From positions 1-64,000 of the forward strand of contig JAFTBM010000024.1 in the NCBI GenBank assembly GCA_017455205.1: a stretch of DNA of 64,000 nucleotides, in the 5' to 3' direction. The DNA comes from Bacteroidales bacterium (GTDB taxonomy: Bacteria; Bacteroidota; Bacteroidia; Bacteroidales; P3). The position numbers and the translations under genes are program-made. Below, one piece after another: positions 34,538 to 44,356 of this stretch (position 1 is its first letter; every line of letters begins with the position of its first letter). The notes under the pieces are model-generated. The model worked only from the letters and a program-made list of their open reading frames with translations, had not been told where the DNA came from and did not search any database.

Positions 34538-34587
34538 GGCTATTATTTAACAATTATTTAACATTTCCAATAGTCTCATTTTCAGCT

Positions 34588-34652
34588 TTTCCAAGTATCC
34601 CCTTCTTCCCCTCTTCTTCCCCCTTTCTTCTCCTCTTTTTCTCCTCCTCCCT
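34588..34652. repeat. Purine/pyrimidine dispersed repeat, copy 2
   Basis: A C/T tract on the plus strand is the reverse complement of the G/A tract at 16378-16442, including a shared stretch of about 25 bp. On the coding strand of DedA it is purine-rich and begins about 50 bp upstream of the start codon. Confidence 0.75.
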
Positions 34653-34716
34653 GGTGGTAGGAGAATGGAAGAAGCTGGTGGATAGTTGGCATAATGATGA
34701 TGCTTTGGGGTTACAC

Positions 34717-36090
34717 CTATGAGAGGAGGGGTTGGACTTGAGGATTCTCCCACATTTGAGGGCAGAGCTCGAGCAGGAGCTCCTTGTCGGCGGTTGGGAG
34801 TGAGAGGGAGAGACGGCGGTAGCGGTTGGTCAGGAAAAGGGCTGCTGCGAGGTAGGCCGAGTAGAAGGCATCGCCCGGGTAGAGTTCGAGCGACTGTTCG
34901 GCAAAGTCGATGACATCGTCGTAGTATTCATTTTCAAAAAGGTAGTCGATATAACAATGGCAGTGGGCTTCGGTACAGAGGGGTGATTCGATGAGGCGGT
35001 TGAAGTAGCCATCGGCGGCCTTTTGGTCGTAGAGAGCGCGACTGACTTGGGCGGCACAGAAGAGTGCATCGGCATAGTCGGGCTCGATGGTAAGGGCTTT
35101 GTGGGCATAGGTGGAGGCAAGGCCGAGGTCGTCGGCAAGGAATTCGGCGAGGCCGAGGGAGGCGAGGACGTCGGGATTGTCGGGCAGGTAGGCGAGGGAT
35201 TTGCGGAGGCAGTCGATGGCGGTGGGGGCGTTTTCGGCACGGAGGTAGAGCTTGCCCAGCTGGAGCCAAGCAAATCCTGGCTCATCGGTGGTGGCAAGCA
35301 GGCGGTGCATCATCGAGGCAGCTTGGGGGATATTGCCTTCCTCCTCGTAGAGCATCATCAGCTTGATATAGGCTGGGGCAAAAGCGTTGTCGATGGCGAT
35401 GGCATATTCGAGGGCATCGACGGCTTTTTCCTTGAGGCCCAGGTTGAGGTAGGTGCAGCCGAGGCAGTGCCAGGCATCCTTATAGTAGGGGTAGTCGGCG
35501 AGGAGCTGCTGGATATAGGATGCCGATTCATCCATGCGGTTGGCATCGATGCAGGCATCAGTGTAGTTAATGAGGGCGGAGGAGTAGAGGGGGTCGGAGG
35601 CGAGGGCTTCGAGGTAGTACTTGATGGCGTTGGCGAGGTCCTTCATCTCGTAGTACTCGTCGGCCACGCAGGCATAGATTTGCGCCAGGTTGTAGCCATC
35701 GACGGCAGCGGCGAGGTAGTGCTTGATGGCACGCTTGTGGCGACCGAGGCTGCTGTTGGCTTCACCGAGCGAGAACTCAATGTCGGTATTGTCGGGTTCT
35801 TTTTGATGGAGACTGCTGAGGAGTTCGAGTGCCTTGTGGGGCTTGTCGTCGGCGATGAGCCAATGGGCACGCCAGAGTTCCACCTCGGTGTTGTCGGGGT
35901 AGAGGTGCTCGGCATAGGCGATAGCCTTTTTGAGGGATTTAAGGTCGTCGACCGAGAGGTAGTAGTCCATAACGGTCTCCAACTCGTCGAGGTCGAAGAA
36001 CTGGAGGCTGTCGGACTGCAAGGCTTGCTCGAAGGCGAGGATGAGGTCGCGCGTGGAGTCGTTGTGGTTGGTGAAGGGATTGTCGTTCAT
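34717..36090 (-). CDS. Tetratricopeptide repeat protein
   Basis: The 457-residue soluble protein consists almost entirely of TPR-like helix pairs from about residue 35 to 430 (for example AWHCLGCTYLNLGLKEKAVD, DVLASLGLAEFLADDLGLAS). It has no signal peptide and is acidic. It lies 18 bp downstream of sprA on the same strand, so it is likely co-transcribed, but a role in secretion is only contextual. TPR proteins of this form are common co-chaperone-like scaffolds in Bacteroidetes. Confidence 0.85.
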   Translation of the reverse strand: MNDNPFTNHNDSTRDLILAFEQALQSDSLQFFDLDELETVMDYYLSVDDLKSLKKAIAYAEHLYPDNTEVELWRAHWLIADDKPHKALELLSSLHQKEPDNTDIEFSLGEANSSLGRHKRAIKHYLAAAVDGYNLAQIYACVADEYYEMKDLANAIKYYLEALASDPLYSSALINYTDACIDANRMDESASYIQQLLADYPYYKDAWHCLGCTYLNLGLKEKAVDALEYAIAIDNAFAPAYIKLMMLYEEEGNIPQAASMMHRLLATTDEPGFAWLQLGKLYLRAENAPTAIDCLRKSLAYLPDNPDVLASLGLAEFLADDLGLASTYAHKALTIEPDYADALFCAAQVSRALYDQKAADGYFNRLIESPLCTEAHCHCYIDYLFENEYYDDVIDFAEQSLELYPGDAFYSAYLAAALFLTNRYRRLSLSLPTADKELLLELCPQMWENPQVQPLLS

Positions 36091-36108
36091 TAGGGGATAA
36101 GGTGTTGG

Positions 36109-39100
36109 TTAGAAAGTGAATCTTATGGTCAAGCCGCCCTTGGTGGTGGAGTTGGGGTAGGCGTTGGAGATGTAGGGGGTATTGATGTTGGTCTGGAAGA
36201 AGGCGCGTGCGGTGAGGTTGTTGGTGAGGGCATATTCGGCCGAGAGGTCGGCCATCCAGACGGAGGAGCCTGCGGATATCTGACTGATGTTTTGATTGAT
36301 TTTGCGGATGTTGGTTACATTGTCGTTGTGGGTGATGTTGAGTTGGAGGACGATGTCGCTTTTCACCTCGATGGGTTTGCTCCCCATTTTGAACGAGAAG
36401 GCCACATCCTTGAAGCGGTAGCCTGCACCGAAAGTGATGCCATCGCGAGTAGTCTCGGTGAGCTGGTTGTTGGAGAAGGAGAGGGCGAGGTTGCGGTTCT
36501 TCTGCACAGAGAAGTTGAACTGGAGGTTGTTCACCATATTAACAGATACGCGCACGAGGGGGTTGAACTGCTCGTTGATTTGCACGCCGCCGATATTGAC
36601 GGGGGGAATGTAGTCGCCTGTGGAGTTGAGGTAGGTCTCACCACCGTAGGAATAGCCTGTGGCATCGGAGAGGGTGGCGTCGGTATAGTAGTTGCCGACG
36701 GTGTAGGTGGAGGAGTAGCGGTGGGATAGGGCGATGTTGGTGAACCACTTCTTGAGGTATTGGATTTTGTTGAGGCCGTTGTAGTTCACGTTCCAGCCAG
36801 GCAGTGGTAGGCCGAGGAAGGGGGAAAAGTCGTGGGAGGAGGCATCCTTACCGAGGTAGGTGGCAAGGAAAGCGGTGAGCAGGACGGTCTGCGAGTTGGC
36901 ACTGTAGCCTGCGGGGTAGTAGCGACCGTTCATAGTGTCGAGGAGGTAGACATCGTTGTAGGGGTCGGGGTTGGCAGCGGCCAGTCGGTCGGCCACTGTG
37001 GTTCGGGCATCGAGGAATTGTGTAAAGAGTTGGTCGGCGTCGGCGAAAGCTGTGGAGAAAGACCAAGTACTGACGGTGTAGGAGCCTGTCATGGTGCGCG
37101 AAAGCGGTCCAGTTACGCGACCTGCCGAGGCGAGGTACTTGTAGTAGCTCTCTTCGCGGGTGGAATTATTGCGCGTGGCATTGAGGTCTATGCGGAAGTC
37201 GCGTATAGGCTCGACCGAGGCTTGGAAGGCGAGGGTGGCATTGGAGGTACGCTCGTGGGCGGTATTGAGCAGGCTGTCGCGGCTGAGGAGGTCGTGGGAG
37301 AGGAGTGTGCGAGCAATGTCCTGCTGATAGCCCAAAATGTAGCCTACGCTTGGCATCCAGCTGGCCGAGGGGTCGAGGCCGAGGAATCGGGCGTTGCCCA
37401 TATAGCCTGGCAGGCGCGAACCGAGGGTGCTGTTGTATTGGATATTGACGTTCTTCACACCCGTGGCGAAGCGCAGGGCGAAGTAGCCCACCTCGCGCAG
37501 CTTTTCCATCATCGCTTCGCGACGGAGGCTATCGGCCTGGGCAATAGAATCCTTAGCACTAAGCGGTTTGGCTGCTGTAGACTTTGCTTTCTTTGCATCA
37601 GGACGCTGTGCTTGCTTGGGCTGATTGGCACGGCGCAGCAGGGAGGACTTGTTGTAGAGCGTAGTGAGGTTGGCGGTAGCGGTACCTTGATAGGTGGTGG
37701 TGCTTTGGATAGTAGCACCGAGCGATGCCAAGGCTTCGGTGGTGCCTTGATAGACGTAGGTGGTGCGATAGCTCAGTGGCAGACGGAGGAAGTCGAGGTA
37801 GGGGAGCTTGCTGATAGGGACTTCGTAGGTAGCCGTTAGGTTCTGCGTGAAGTTTTGCATTACGCCCCCCGAAGCGATGGAGCGCCAGACCGAATCGCGC
37901 GCCGAGGGACGGTCGAGGCGACCCATAGGTTCATCGATGCGGGCGTTGGCGTTGGCCGAATACTGGAAACGGAGGTTGCGTGAGAGGTCGTAGCTGAAGC
38001 CGTAGTCGCGTTGCCAGGTGAATTGCTTGAAATAGGTTGGCTTGATGATAACCAGAGCGGCACTCTTGTTGCGCAGCAGCGTCTCCTCAAAGTCGCGGTA
38101 CACCTCGGTGGAGAACGAGAGACTTTTGGGGAGATAGTAGAAGTTGAAGTCCTTCACGATGCGCCAGTTCTTATGCTGGAAGAGCTTTACCTTGTCGAAA
38201 GGTTTCACCTCCTTGGGCTGCAAGGAGTAGTTGTAGGTGAATCCACCGCGGTGCTGGTCTTTGTTGTAGTGGTCAATCTCGTCGTCGGAGGTGCGCTCAC
38301 GGTTGTAGGCATAGGAGAAAGAGAAGTTCTCGATGTCGTAGAGGTGCTGTTTGAGTGCTGCCTGCCCTACACGCTCCTTGCGGACGTTGGAGAGCGTCAA
38401 GTTGGTGGCCGACTTTCGCAGTTGAACCATCTGGCGGACGCTGTCGCGCTCGGCTGCGGTGGTATAGGTAGCAAGGTCGTCGGTGAGCTTGACATCGGGG
38501 TTGAGCGGATTATATTCTGGGCTGCCAATCACGCGGTTATAGTCGAGGTAGAGCGGGATATGCAGTCCCCACGTGTCGGGGAGGAACTTGCCCAGTTCGA
38601 GGTCGAAGGTGGTTTGGAAGGTGAGCGTATTGACCAAATCCTCCTTGATGAGGGGGTCTTCGAGGTTGCCGAAGCCCGAGGTAGTGTAGGAGCCATAGAG
38701 CGAAAGATTGCCGAGGTCGGCCAGGTTGGTTCTGGCCAGAGCCATAGCTGCCCAACCGCCCTTATTGATATAGTCGGAAAGGCGAAGCTCGTTCACCCAC
38801 ACAATAGCCGACTTGGGCAGCATGTTGTTGCCATCGCCTAAACTCTCCTTCTTTGGATTGCGGACACCTATCATGATGACCTTAATCTTGCCGAGGTTAG
38901 GACTGCCCAGCACGGTATACTTCCTTCCCTCCACCACCTCGGAATAGAGCAACGAGGGGGAATAGCCACGCTCGCCTGCCCTTATCTTGGTGTTACGCGA
39001 GGTCTTGACATCGGCAAACCGTTGCAGGTCGATATCCACATTGTTGGCCTCGGGCCAGATGGTGTAGGCGTCATCGGGCGAAGTGCCCCAAGGGGTAAAC

Positions 39101-42100
39101 TGCAACGGGAGCTCATACTCGTAGTAGTTGTTGGTGTAGTCGGAGCCGAGGCGCACAAAGATGGAGAGGTCGCCATCGCGCAGGTTCTCGGAGGCATACT
39201 TCTGCTCGGCATGGACAAACATCTTCATGTGACCATAATAGCGCAGGTCGTAGCCCGAGGAGCGGTAAATGGCCCTGGCATCGCCCGAGGCGAGGGCATC
39301 CACATCGAGGGCGACCGACTGCTCGTTGAGCTGCGTATAGCTGCTGCTCGAGGAGTACCACTCTTCGCGTTCGATGCCTGGGGGCAGGACGTAGGGGACT
39401 GGCTGACGCGACCCGTTTTCTTCGATATTGACGGTGGAGATGCTGAACTCGGTTTCGGCACTGGCCCCTGTGGCATAGTCGCCTGGCTGGAGCAATTCTT
39501 CGGTGTACTTACGCCAGGTGGAGTAGACCAAGTCGAGCGTAGCAAAGCGGAGGATGATAGGCTCTTCAAACTGATTGAGGAACATCCTCATGAAGCGAAT
39601 AGACTGGTAGCCGCTGATATTGCCCACCTTCTTGTCGGGCTGGCTAATGGGGATGCGGAACTGATACCAGCGGCAGGTAGTAGTCTCGCCGTTGGCAAGC
39701 TGGACATTGCGGGCTTCCTGAATATCCACAATGTAATTCTCCCCTATCACCATCCGACTGGGCGAAAGTTCAATCTCATACTGGTAGTAGTTCTCTGCCT
39801 CGCTGAGGGTATTGTCGCGGTTGATATCCTCCACGTTGGGGTAAGCCGACCCACTGGTCATGTAGTCCTCGTCGCTGTCGCTATCCACGGGCGAATTGCC
39901 TTCGGGGTTGTTGAAGTACTTGTAGCGGTCGTTGATTTTCACGTCGTTGTTGTCGTAGTAGGAGGAGCGATAGTAGCGGAAATCATCGGCCGAGGGGTCG
40001 GCTGCGGCCTGTCGGTAGGCTTCCGATTCAGTGCCGAAGCGAGCAGCGATATCGTCGAGGTAGGAGCGGAAGAAGCTTTGCTCGTCGGCGATGCCGTGGG
40101 TGGAGCCGAGGCCATCGTACCCCACGTCCTGGTAGATGCGAGCCGATTCATCGTTGTCGAAGGCATTGACGATAGGCTGTGTGTTGGGGACTCGCCCCCA
40201 GATGGTAGTGTCTACCCCCACCACCGTGGCCGAGGTGGGTAGCCCGTTCTCGAAAGCCTTGCGACCGTCGCGGAGTATATCCTCGCTGATATCGCCAAGG
40301 TTTATGTAGAGTTTGCCACCGCTATGCGTCGGCCTTTCGATGAAGGGATCCATGAGCCAGAACTCGATGGTCTCGATGTTCTGCGTCTCAAAGTCGGTGT
40401 AGTCCAGCTTGCGCATAATGCCACCCCAGCGCGAGGCTGGATTGAGCAGCTGCCCAGCGGCGTTGATACCTGCACTATAGGCCGTTGGGCCAACATCGTA
40501 GTTGTAGGGGCCACGCTCCGAGGGGTAGAAGGCGAGGTTGAGCTCGTAGATGTTAGTGGGCTGACCCGAGGCGAGGTCTTTGTTGGGGAAGACCTCCTGC
40601 TCGTAAATTCGGCGAGCATAAGGGCGCGAGAGGTCATCGACAGTGATGTTCGACGGGCGGTTGCTGGTGTTGTAGAAGTCGTTGCTGATGCGATACCAAG
40701 CCAGCCGTGCACGGTTGAACCCGTAGGCCAGTCCCGACCCAGGCGAGGTCTCGGGGAAAAGGGGCGAGGGCGAGGCAAAGTCCTGCGGTGTGCTGGCCAA
40801 GAACCACGACGAGACCCCCTTGATGTCGATGCTGCTCTCCGCCCCCTCGAAGTCGTCGACGTAGGAGACGCTACCCTCCGAGCTACCTGTGCTGCTCATT
40901 CCTGGGATGAAGTGTGCAAACTCCGCCGTCAGGCTGAGGGTGGAAGGTGCTTTGGTCTGGATGCCAGGCAACATATCCACCCACCGCGTGATGAAGGGCG
41001 CATCGTGCTGATAGGAGAAGTCGAGCCCCCAGATGGTATTGCTCGTGGGTTCATCGCCGAAGTTGTTTTTCTGCGTCATCGGCTTCTCGTGGAGGTTCAT
41101 CAGTGTGGCACCAAGGTTGATGTTGGGGGCGAACTCATAGTTGAGGTGCATACCCAGCATGCGCTTGGTGGTCATGCTGAAGGCGTTGTTCTCGCTGCTG
41201 ACGCTGATGGGGGTGTTGGAGGAGAGGATGCTCTCGTTGATGATGCGCACAGTGCCCATGGTGTAATCCACCGTGTAGTCCACATTCTCTATCAGTGGCA
41301 CACCGCCCGCCGTAACGGTTACCGACCCCGGCGTTACGCTGTAGCCAAGCGATATTTCGCCACTGACGCTTGAGGTGTAGTAGCCTTCGAGGTAGAACTT
41401 GTTGTGGTCGGCATACTGGCGAGCGAGGGTCTGCGTCATAGTGTAGAGCGAGTCGAAGCAGTACTGGTCGGCAAAGTCATCGTCGGCCAACGCAGCGCGG
41501 AGGTCTTTGCCGAAAGGCTCCACCGTGGGGAAGAACACACGGCCTGTGTTGGACTGGATAAGGCCACCCTTGTAGGCTGCCGAGTCGAACCAGTCGAACA
41601 CCCCATCCGAGTAGTAGTAGGTCTGCGAGGCATCCATCCTGTCCATACCGAACACCTCAATCAGTGGCTTCCCTTGCTGCGGCCCTTCGGTGAAGTAGCC
41701 CACCCCCACACCGCCATCGGTACTCTCGTAGAGGATGTTCAGCCGAAAGCCCTCTTTGCTGAGCTGGCTGCTTTTGAGGAAGTAGACGTTCTTCATCATC
41801 AGCCGCCACAGCGGGCCGTGGGTGTTGATGGCGGTGCTTTTGAGGAGTTTGACCACCAGCGTATTGGGGTCGTTCACTCCGTCGGTGGTCAGCTCGCCCA
41901 CTTGGTAGACTGTCGTGTCGCCAATCACTTGGTATTGGAAGGCGACGGCCAGCACCTGGTCGTTGGAGAGCGGCTGGTTGAGCGAGATGAAGCCCAGCTG
42001 GCTGTTGAAGGTGTACTCGCTGCTGGTAAGCAATCGTGCACTCTCCACCTTCTCGTAGTCCACGCCGTTGGTGAACCCGAGCCCTTGCATATATCCCGTG

Positions 42101-43251
42101 ACCGAGTTGATGCTCCTGACGGCATCGAGGTTGACCATCTGCAGCAGGTTGTTGCTCCCGTTCATGGGGCGTACCGACCCCAGCGGTTGCACCCGCGAGT
42201 TGGAGGGCGCGTGCTCGCCGAGGTCGGTCAAGGCCAGCAGGTTGCGGTTCTGCGTAACGGCGGCTCCCACGTTGGTGCGCCACACCTCAAGGCGTAGAAT
42301 CTTTATGTTCGAGTTAACCACCGGCAGCGTCGCCATGGCCTGGTTGTAGGTGTCGTAGAAGTATTGTGCGAGGAAATAGTGCCGATTTTCCTCATACTCG
42401 TCGGCTCTGATTTCAAACTCGTGGCTGCTGGCTCCACCCTTCACCTGCAAGTTCTCGGTCGAAGTCTCTTTTTGGCTCAGCACCGCGTCCACCGTTAGCC
42501 GACCGAACTTGAGCTTGGTGTGGAAGCCGAAGAGCTGCTGGCTGCCTTGAATGAGGGTGGTGTTGAGCGGGAACGAGATGTCCGCCGCCTCGAGCAGCTG
42601 CAATATGTCGTCCTCTTTGCCCTCGTATTTGAGCTTGATTTTGTTCTCGAAATCGAAGGTTGCCTTGGTGTTCTGGTTGATGTCGAAGCTGACCAAGTCG
42701 CCTATCTTGGCATTGAGGTTTATCTGCAAATCTTCGTCGAAGTCGAAAGTCGTTACGCTGCGCTGACTGGCGTCGCGCTGTGGGTCATCGCGATAGTTAT
42801 TGACCAGCTGGAAGGTCAGCTCCGCACTGCCGCTGGGCGTGATTTTAATCTCGGGCAGCTTGTTGAGGATGTCCAGCTTTTGGCTGATTTGGCTGAACCC
42901 AGGTATCTTGCTGAGCAGGCCGCCCTCGGCATTGTCGAGCATCGAACCCTCCGACTTCTCGTTCCAATAGCGGCGCATCACCTCGCTCATCCGCCAATCC
43001 TGGTATTCCTCAAACGTCATGTATTCGCGCCCAATCACCGCCGCGCCCACCTTCTTCACCCTCACGTAGCTGCCACTCGCCGCATCGTATTCCACACTGG
43101 TGGTAATCGCCGAGGGGGTGTAGGTGCTACGCATCGGGTTGGTACCCAACGTGTCCGCCTGCCCCCACACCTTCGTGCAGCAGCCCACCAGCAGAGCCAC
43201 CACCAGCGGCAGCCACCGCAGCATTTCCACTATGCGCGTGATTTTTTGCAT
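36109..43251 (-). CDS. sprA: SprA, type IX secretion outer-membrane translocon
   Basis: The 2380-residue protein has a signal peptide (MLRWLPLVVALLVGCC region) and matches SprA throughout: a start region YMTFEEYQDWRMSEVMRRYW, repeated SprA_N-type beta-barrel motifs (FGFHTKLKFGRLTVDAVLSQ, NYEFAPNINLGATLMNLHEK), the plug-like PFEGAESSIDIKGVSSWFLA-type region, and a C-terminal aromatic end (TIRFTF). SprA (Sov in Porphyromonas) forms the 36-strand pore through which T9SS cargo crosses. Length is typical. Other T9SS genes and CTD cargo are not in the window. An alternative start is the ATG at 43224. Confidence 0.95.
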   Translation of the reverse strand: MQKITRIVEMLRWLPLVVALLVGCCTKVWGQADTLGTNPMRSTYTPSAITTSVEYDAASGSYVRVKKVGAAVIGREYMTFEEYQDWRMSEVMRRYWNEKSEGSMLDNAEGGLLSKIPGFSQISQKLDILNKLPEIKITPSGSAELTFQLVNNYRDDPQRDASQRSVTTFDFDEDLQINLNAKIGDLVSFDINQNTKATFDFENKIKLKYEGKEDDILQLLEAADISFPLNTTLIQGSQQLFGFHTKLKFGRLTVDAVLSQKETSTENLQVKGGASSHEFEIRADEYEENRHYFLAQYFYDTYNQAMATLPVVNSNIKILRLEVWRTNVGAAVTQNRNLLALTDLGEHAPSNSRVQPLGSVRPMNGSNNLLQMVNLDAVRSINSVTGYMQGLGFTNGVDYEKVESARLLTSSEYTFNSQLGFISLNQPLSNDQVLAVAFQYQVIGDTTVYQVGELTTDGVNDPNTLVVKLLKSTAINTHGPLWRLMMKNVYFLKSSQLSKEGFRLNILYESTDGGVGVGYFTEGPQQGKPLIEVFGMDRMDASQTYYYSDGVFDWFDSAAYKGGLIQSNTGRVFFPTVEPFGKDLRAALADDDFADQYCFDSLYTMTQTLARQYADHNKFYLEGYYTSSVSGEISLGYSVTPGSVTVTAGGVPLIENVDYTVDYTMGTVRIINESILSSNTPISVSSENNAFSMTTKRMLGMHLNYEFAPNINLGATLMNLHEKPMTQKNNFGDEPTSNTIWGLDFSYQHDAPFITRWVDMLPGIQTKAPSTLSLTAEFAHFIPGMSSTGSSEGSVSYVDDFEGAESSIDIKGVSSWFLASTPQDFASPSPLFPETSPGSGLAYGFNRARLAWYRISNDFYNTSNRPSNITVDDLSRPYARRIYEQEVFPNKDLASGQPTNIYELNLAFYPSERGPYNYDVGPTAYSAGINAAGQLLNPASRWGGIMRKLDYTDFETQNIETIEFWLMDPFIERPTHSGGKLYINLGDISEDILRDGRKAFENGLPTSATVVGVDTTIWGRVPNTQPIVNAFDNDESARIYQDVGYDGLGSTHGIADEQSFFRSYLDDIAARFGTESEAYRQAAADPSADDFRYYRSSYYDNNDVKINDRYKYFNNPEGNSPVDSDSDEDYMTSGSAYPNVEDINRDNTLSEAENYYQYEIELSPSRMVIGENYIVDIQEARNVQLANGETTTCRWYQFRIPISQPDKKVGNISGYQSIRFMRMFLNQFEEPIILRFATLDLVYSTWRKYTEELLQPGDYATGASAETEFSISTVNIEENGSRQPVPYVLPPGIEREEWYSSSSSYTQLNEQSVALDVDALASGDARAIYRSSGYDLRYYGHMKMFVHAEQKYASENLRDGDLSIFVRLGSDYTNNYYEYELPLQFTPWGTSPDDAYTIWPEANNVDIDLQRFADVKTSRNTKIRAGERGYSPSLLYSEVVEGRKYTVLGSPNLGKIKVIMIGVRNPKKESLGDGNNMLPKSAIVWVNELRLSDYINKGGWAAMALARTNLADLGNLSLYGSYTTSGFGNLEDPLIKEDLVNTLTFQTTFDLELGKFLPDTWGLHIPLYLDYNRVIGSPEYNPLNPDVKLTDDLATYTTAAERDSVRQMVQLRKSATNLTLSNVRKERVGQAALKQHLYDIENFSFSYAYNRERTSDDEIDHYNKDQHRGGFTYNYSLQPKEVKPFDKVKLFQHKNWRIVKDFNFYYLPKSLSFSTEVYRDFEETLLRNKSAALVIIKPTYFKQFTWQRDYGFSYDLSRNLRFQYSANANARIDEPMGRLDRPSARDSVWRSIASGGVMQNFTQNLTATYEVPISKLPYLDFLRLPLSYRTTYVYQGTTEALASLGATIQSTTTYQGTATANLTTLYNKSSLLRRANQPKQAQRPDAKKAKSTAAKPLSAKDSIAQADSLRREAMMEKLREVGYFALRFATGVKNVNIQYNSTLGSRLPGYMGNARFLGLDPSASWMPSVGYILGYQQDIARTLLSHDLLSRDSLLNTAHERTSNATLAFQASVEPIRDFRIDLNATRNNSTREESYYKYLASAGRVTGPLSRTMTGSYTVSTWSFSTAFADADQLFTQFLDARTTVADRLAAANPDPYNDVYLLDTMNGRYYPAGYSANSQTVLLTAFLATYLGKDASSHDFSPFLGLPLPGWNVNYNGLNKIQYLKKWFTNIALSHRYSSTYTVGNYYTDATLSDATGYSYGGETYLNSTGDYIPPVNIGGVQINEQFNPLVRVSVNMVNNLQFNFSVQKNRNLALSFSNNQLTETTRDGITFGAGYRFKDVAFSFKMGSKPIEVKSDIVLQLNITHNDNVTNIRKINQNISQISAGSSVWMADLSAEYALTNNLTARAFFQTNINTPYISNAYPNSTTKGGLTIRFTF

Positions 43252-43376
43252 TTGTTTTGGTTTGTATTAACGCCTACCTCCGCTGTTTATTGCCCACGGT
43301 CGCATTTTCCTTTGAATAGACCCCACTTCTCCCCTCCCCGACATCCCCCGCAGCCACCATGATTTTTCCACCCACT

Positions 43377-43490
43377 AATTCTCAATTTGGCAACGCTCGG
43401 AGGCGTTGCCTACTACCCACCCGCTCCGTATCCGCTCCGTATCCACTCCGTATCCACTCCGTATCAGGTCCGAGTCCCGGCGGACAATAT
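43377..43490. repeat. Composite intergenic element: AT motif, REP hairpin and 11-bp array, copy 3
   Basis: From left to right: AATTCTCAATT (43378-43388), one REP-like 20-mer (43390-43409), then CTCCGTATC at 43424, 43435, 43446 and 43457 and GTCCGAGTC at 43468, all exactly 11 bp apart. The right arm is degenerate (GGACAATATACGACG). The array core differs from the others by GTGTC changed to GTATC. It sits between divergent sprA and tcdA; the rest of that 325-bp gap shows nothing else. Confidence 0.8.
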
Positions 43491-43576
43491 ACGACGTGGA
43501 AACGCTGGCGGTGCGGGGAGGGTTCCTCGGGGTGGGAAGGCAATAAAAAGGGAGAATCGCCGTTAGTCGGATGTAG

Positions 43577-44356
43577 ATGCAAAAAAACTTCGGCGTGGAA
43601 GGAGAGATATTCAATCGGACGGAGCGGCTCGTTGGGCAGGAGGCCATGGCTCGGCTGCGACAGGCACGGGTGCTGCTCTTCGGCGTGGGGGGCGTGGGTT
43701 CGTGGGCAGCCGAGGGACTGGTACGCAGCGGTGTGGGGCACCTGATGCTGGTGGATGCCGACCGAGTGAGCGTGAGCAACATCAACCGCCAACTGATGGC
43801 CACCACCCTCACTGTGGGGCAGCCCAAGGTGGAGGCACTGCGCCAAAGGCTGCTCGCCATCAATCCGCAGGCCGACATAGTGGCTCGCCAAGAGCTCTAC
43901 TGCCGCGACACGGCAGCGAGTTTCCCGTTGGCGGACTACCACTATATCGTGGACGCTATCGATAGCCTCAGTGCCAAGATGGAACTCATCGTCAATGCCA
44001 CCGACCGCAGCCTCGGCATCGATGGGTGGCGCCCTGTGCTGCTGAGTTCGATGGGTGCGGCTTTGAAGATGGACCCCACGGCCATCCGCGTGAGCGAGTT
44101 CTGGGAGGTGGACGGATGCCCGCTGGCAGCGGCTTTGCGGCGTAAGATGCGGCGGACAAAACGCTTTCCGGGGCGAAAATTCCGCTGCGTGTGGAGTCCC
44201 GAGGTGCGGGACAATTGCGGATCAAGCCCATCGGAAACCGAAGAGGCATCCCCCTTCCACCGCGCGAGTATCAACGGCTCGGTGGTCCACATCACGGCCA
44301 TCATGGGACTGACCTTGGCCGGACTTATAGTGAAACAGATAACCGACAGCAAATGA
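43577..44356 (+). CDS. tcdA: tRNA t6A cyclisation enzyme TcdA
   Basis: The 259-residue E1-like enzyme has nucleotide-binding GVGGVGSWAAEGLVR near 36-50, VDADRVSVSNINRQL near 60-75, and a dehydratase-type tail (VWSPEVRDN, GSVVHITAIMGLTLAGLIVK). It is the ThiF-family enzyme that converts t6A to its cyclic form in tRNAs reading ANN codons. It has no membrane segment. Its stop overlaps the murF start by 4 bp. No clear promoter is seen; the upstream region is repeat-rich. Confidence 0.9.
   Translation: MQKNFGVEGEIFNRTERLVGQEAMARLRQARVLLFGVGGVGSWAAEGLVRSGVGHLMLVDADRVSVSNINRQLMATTLTVGQPKVEALRQRLLAINPQADIVARQELYCRDTAASFPLADYHYIVDAIDSLSAKMELIVNATDRSLGIDGWRPVLLSSMGAALKMDPTAIRVSEFWEVDGCPLAAALRRKMRRTKRFPGRKFRCVWSPEVRDNCGSSPSETEEASPFHRASINGSVVHITAIMGLTLAGLIVKQITDSK

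Noticed and set aside
35023..36093. 356-residue open frame on the plus strand
   Set aside because: It mirrors the TPR gene on the other strand and is a compositional shadow rich in Gly/Val/Glu.
39022..40242. 406-residue open frame on the plus strand
   Set aside because: It is antisense to sprA and has no recognisable domain.
36109..43251. SprA as an adhesin or TonB receptor
   Set aside because: Its length, repeated N-terminal motifs and aromatic C-terminus match SprA, and it has no TonB box or carboxypeptidase-like domain.
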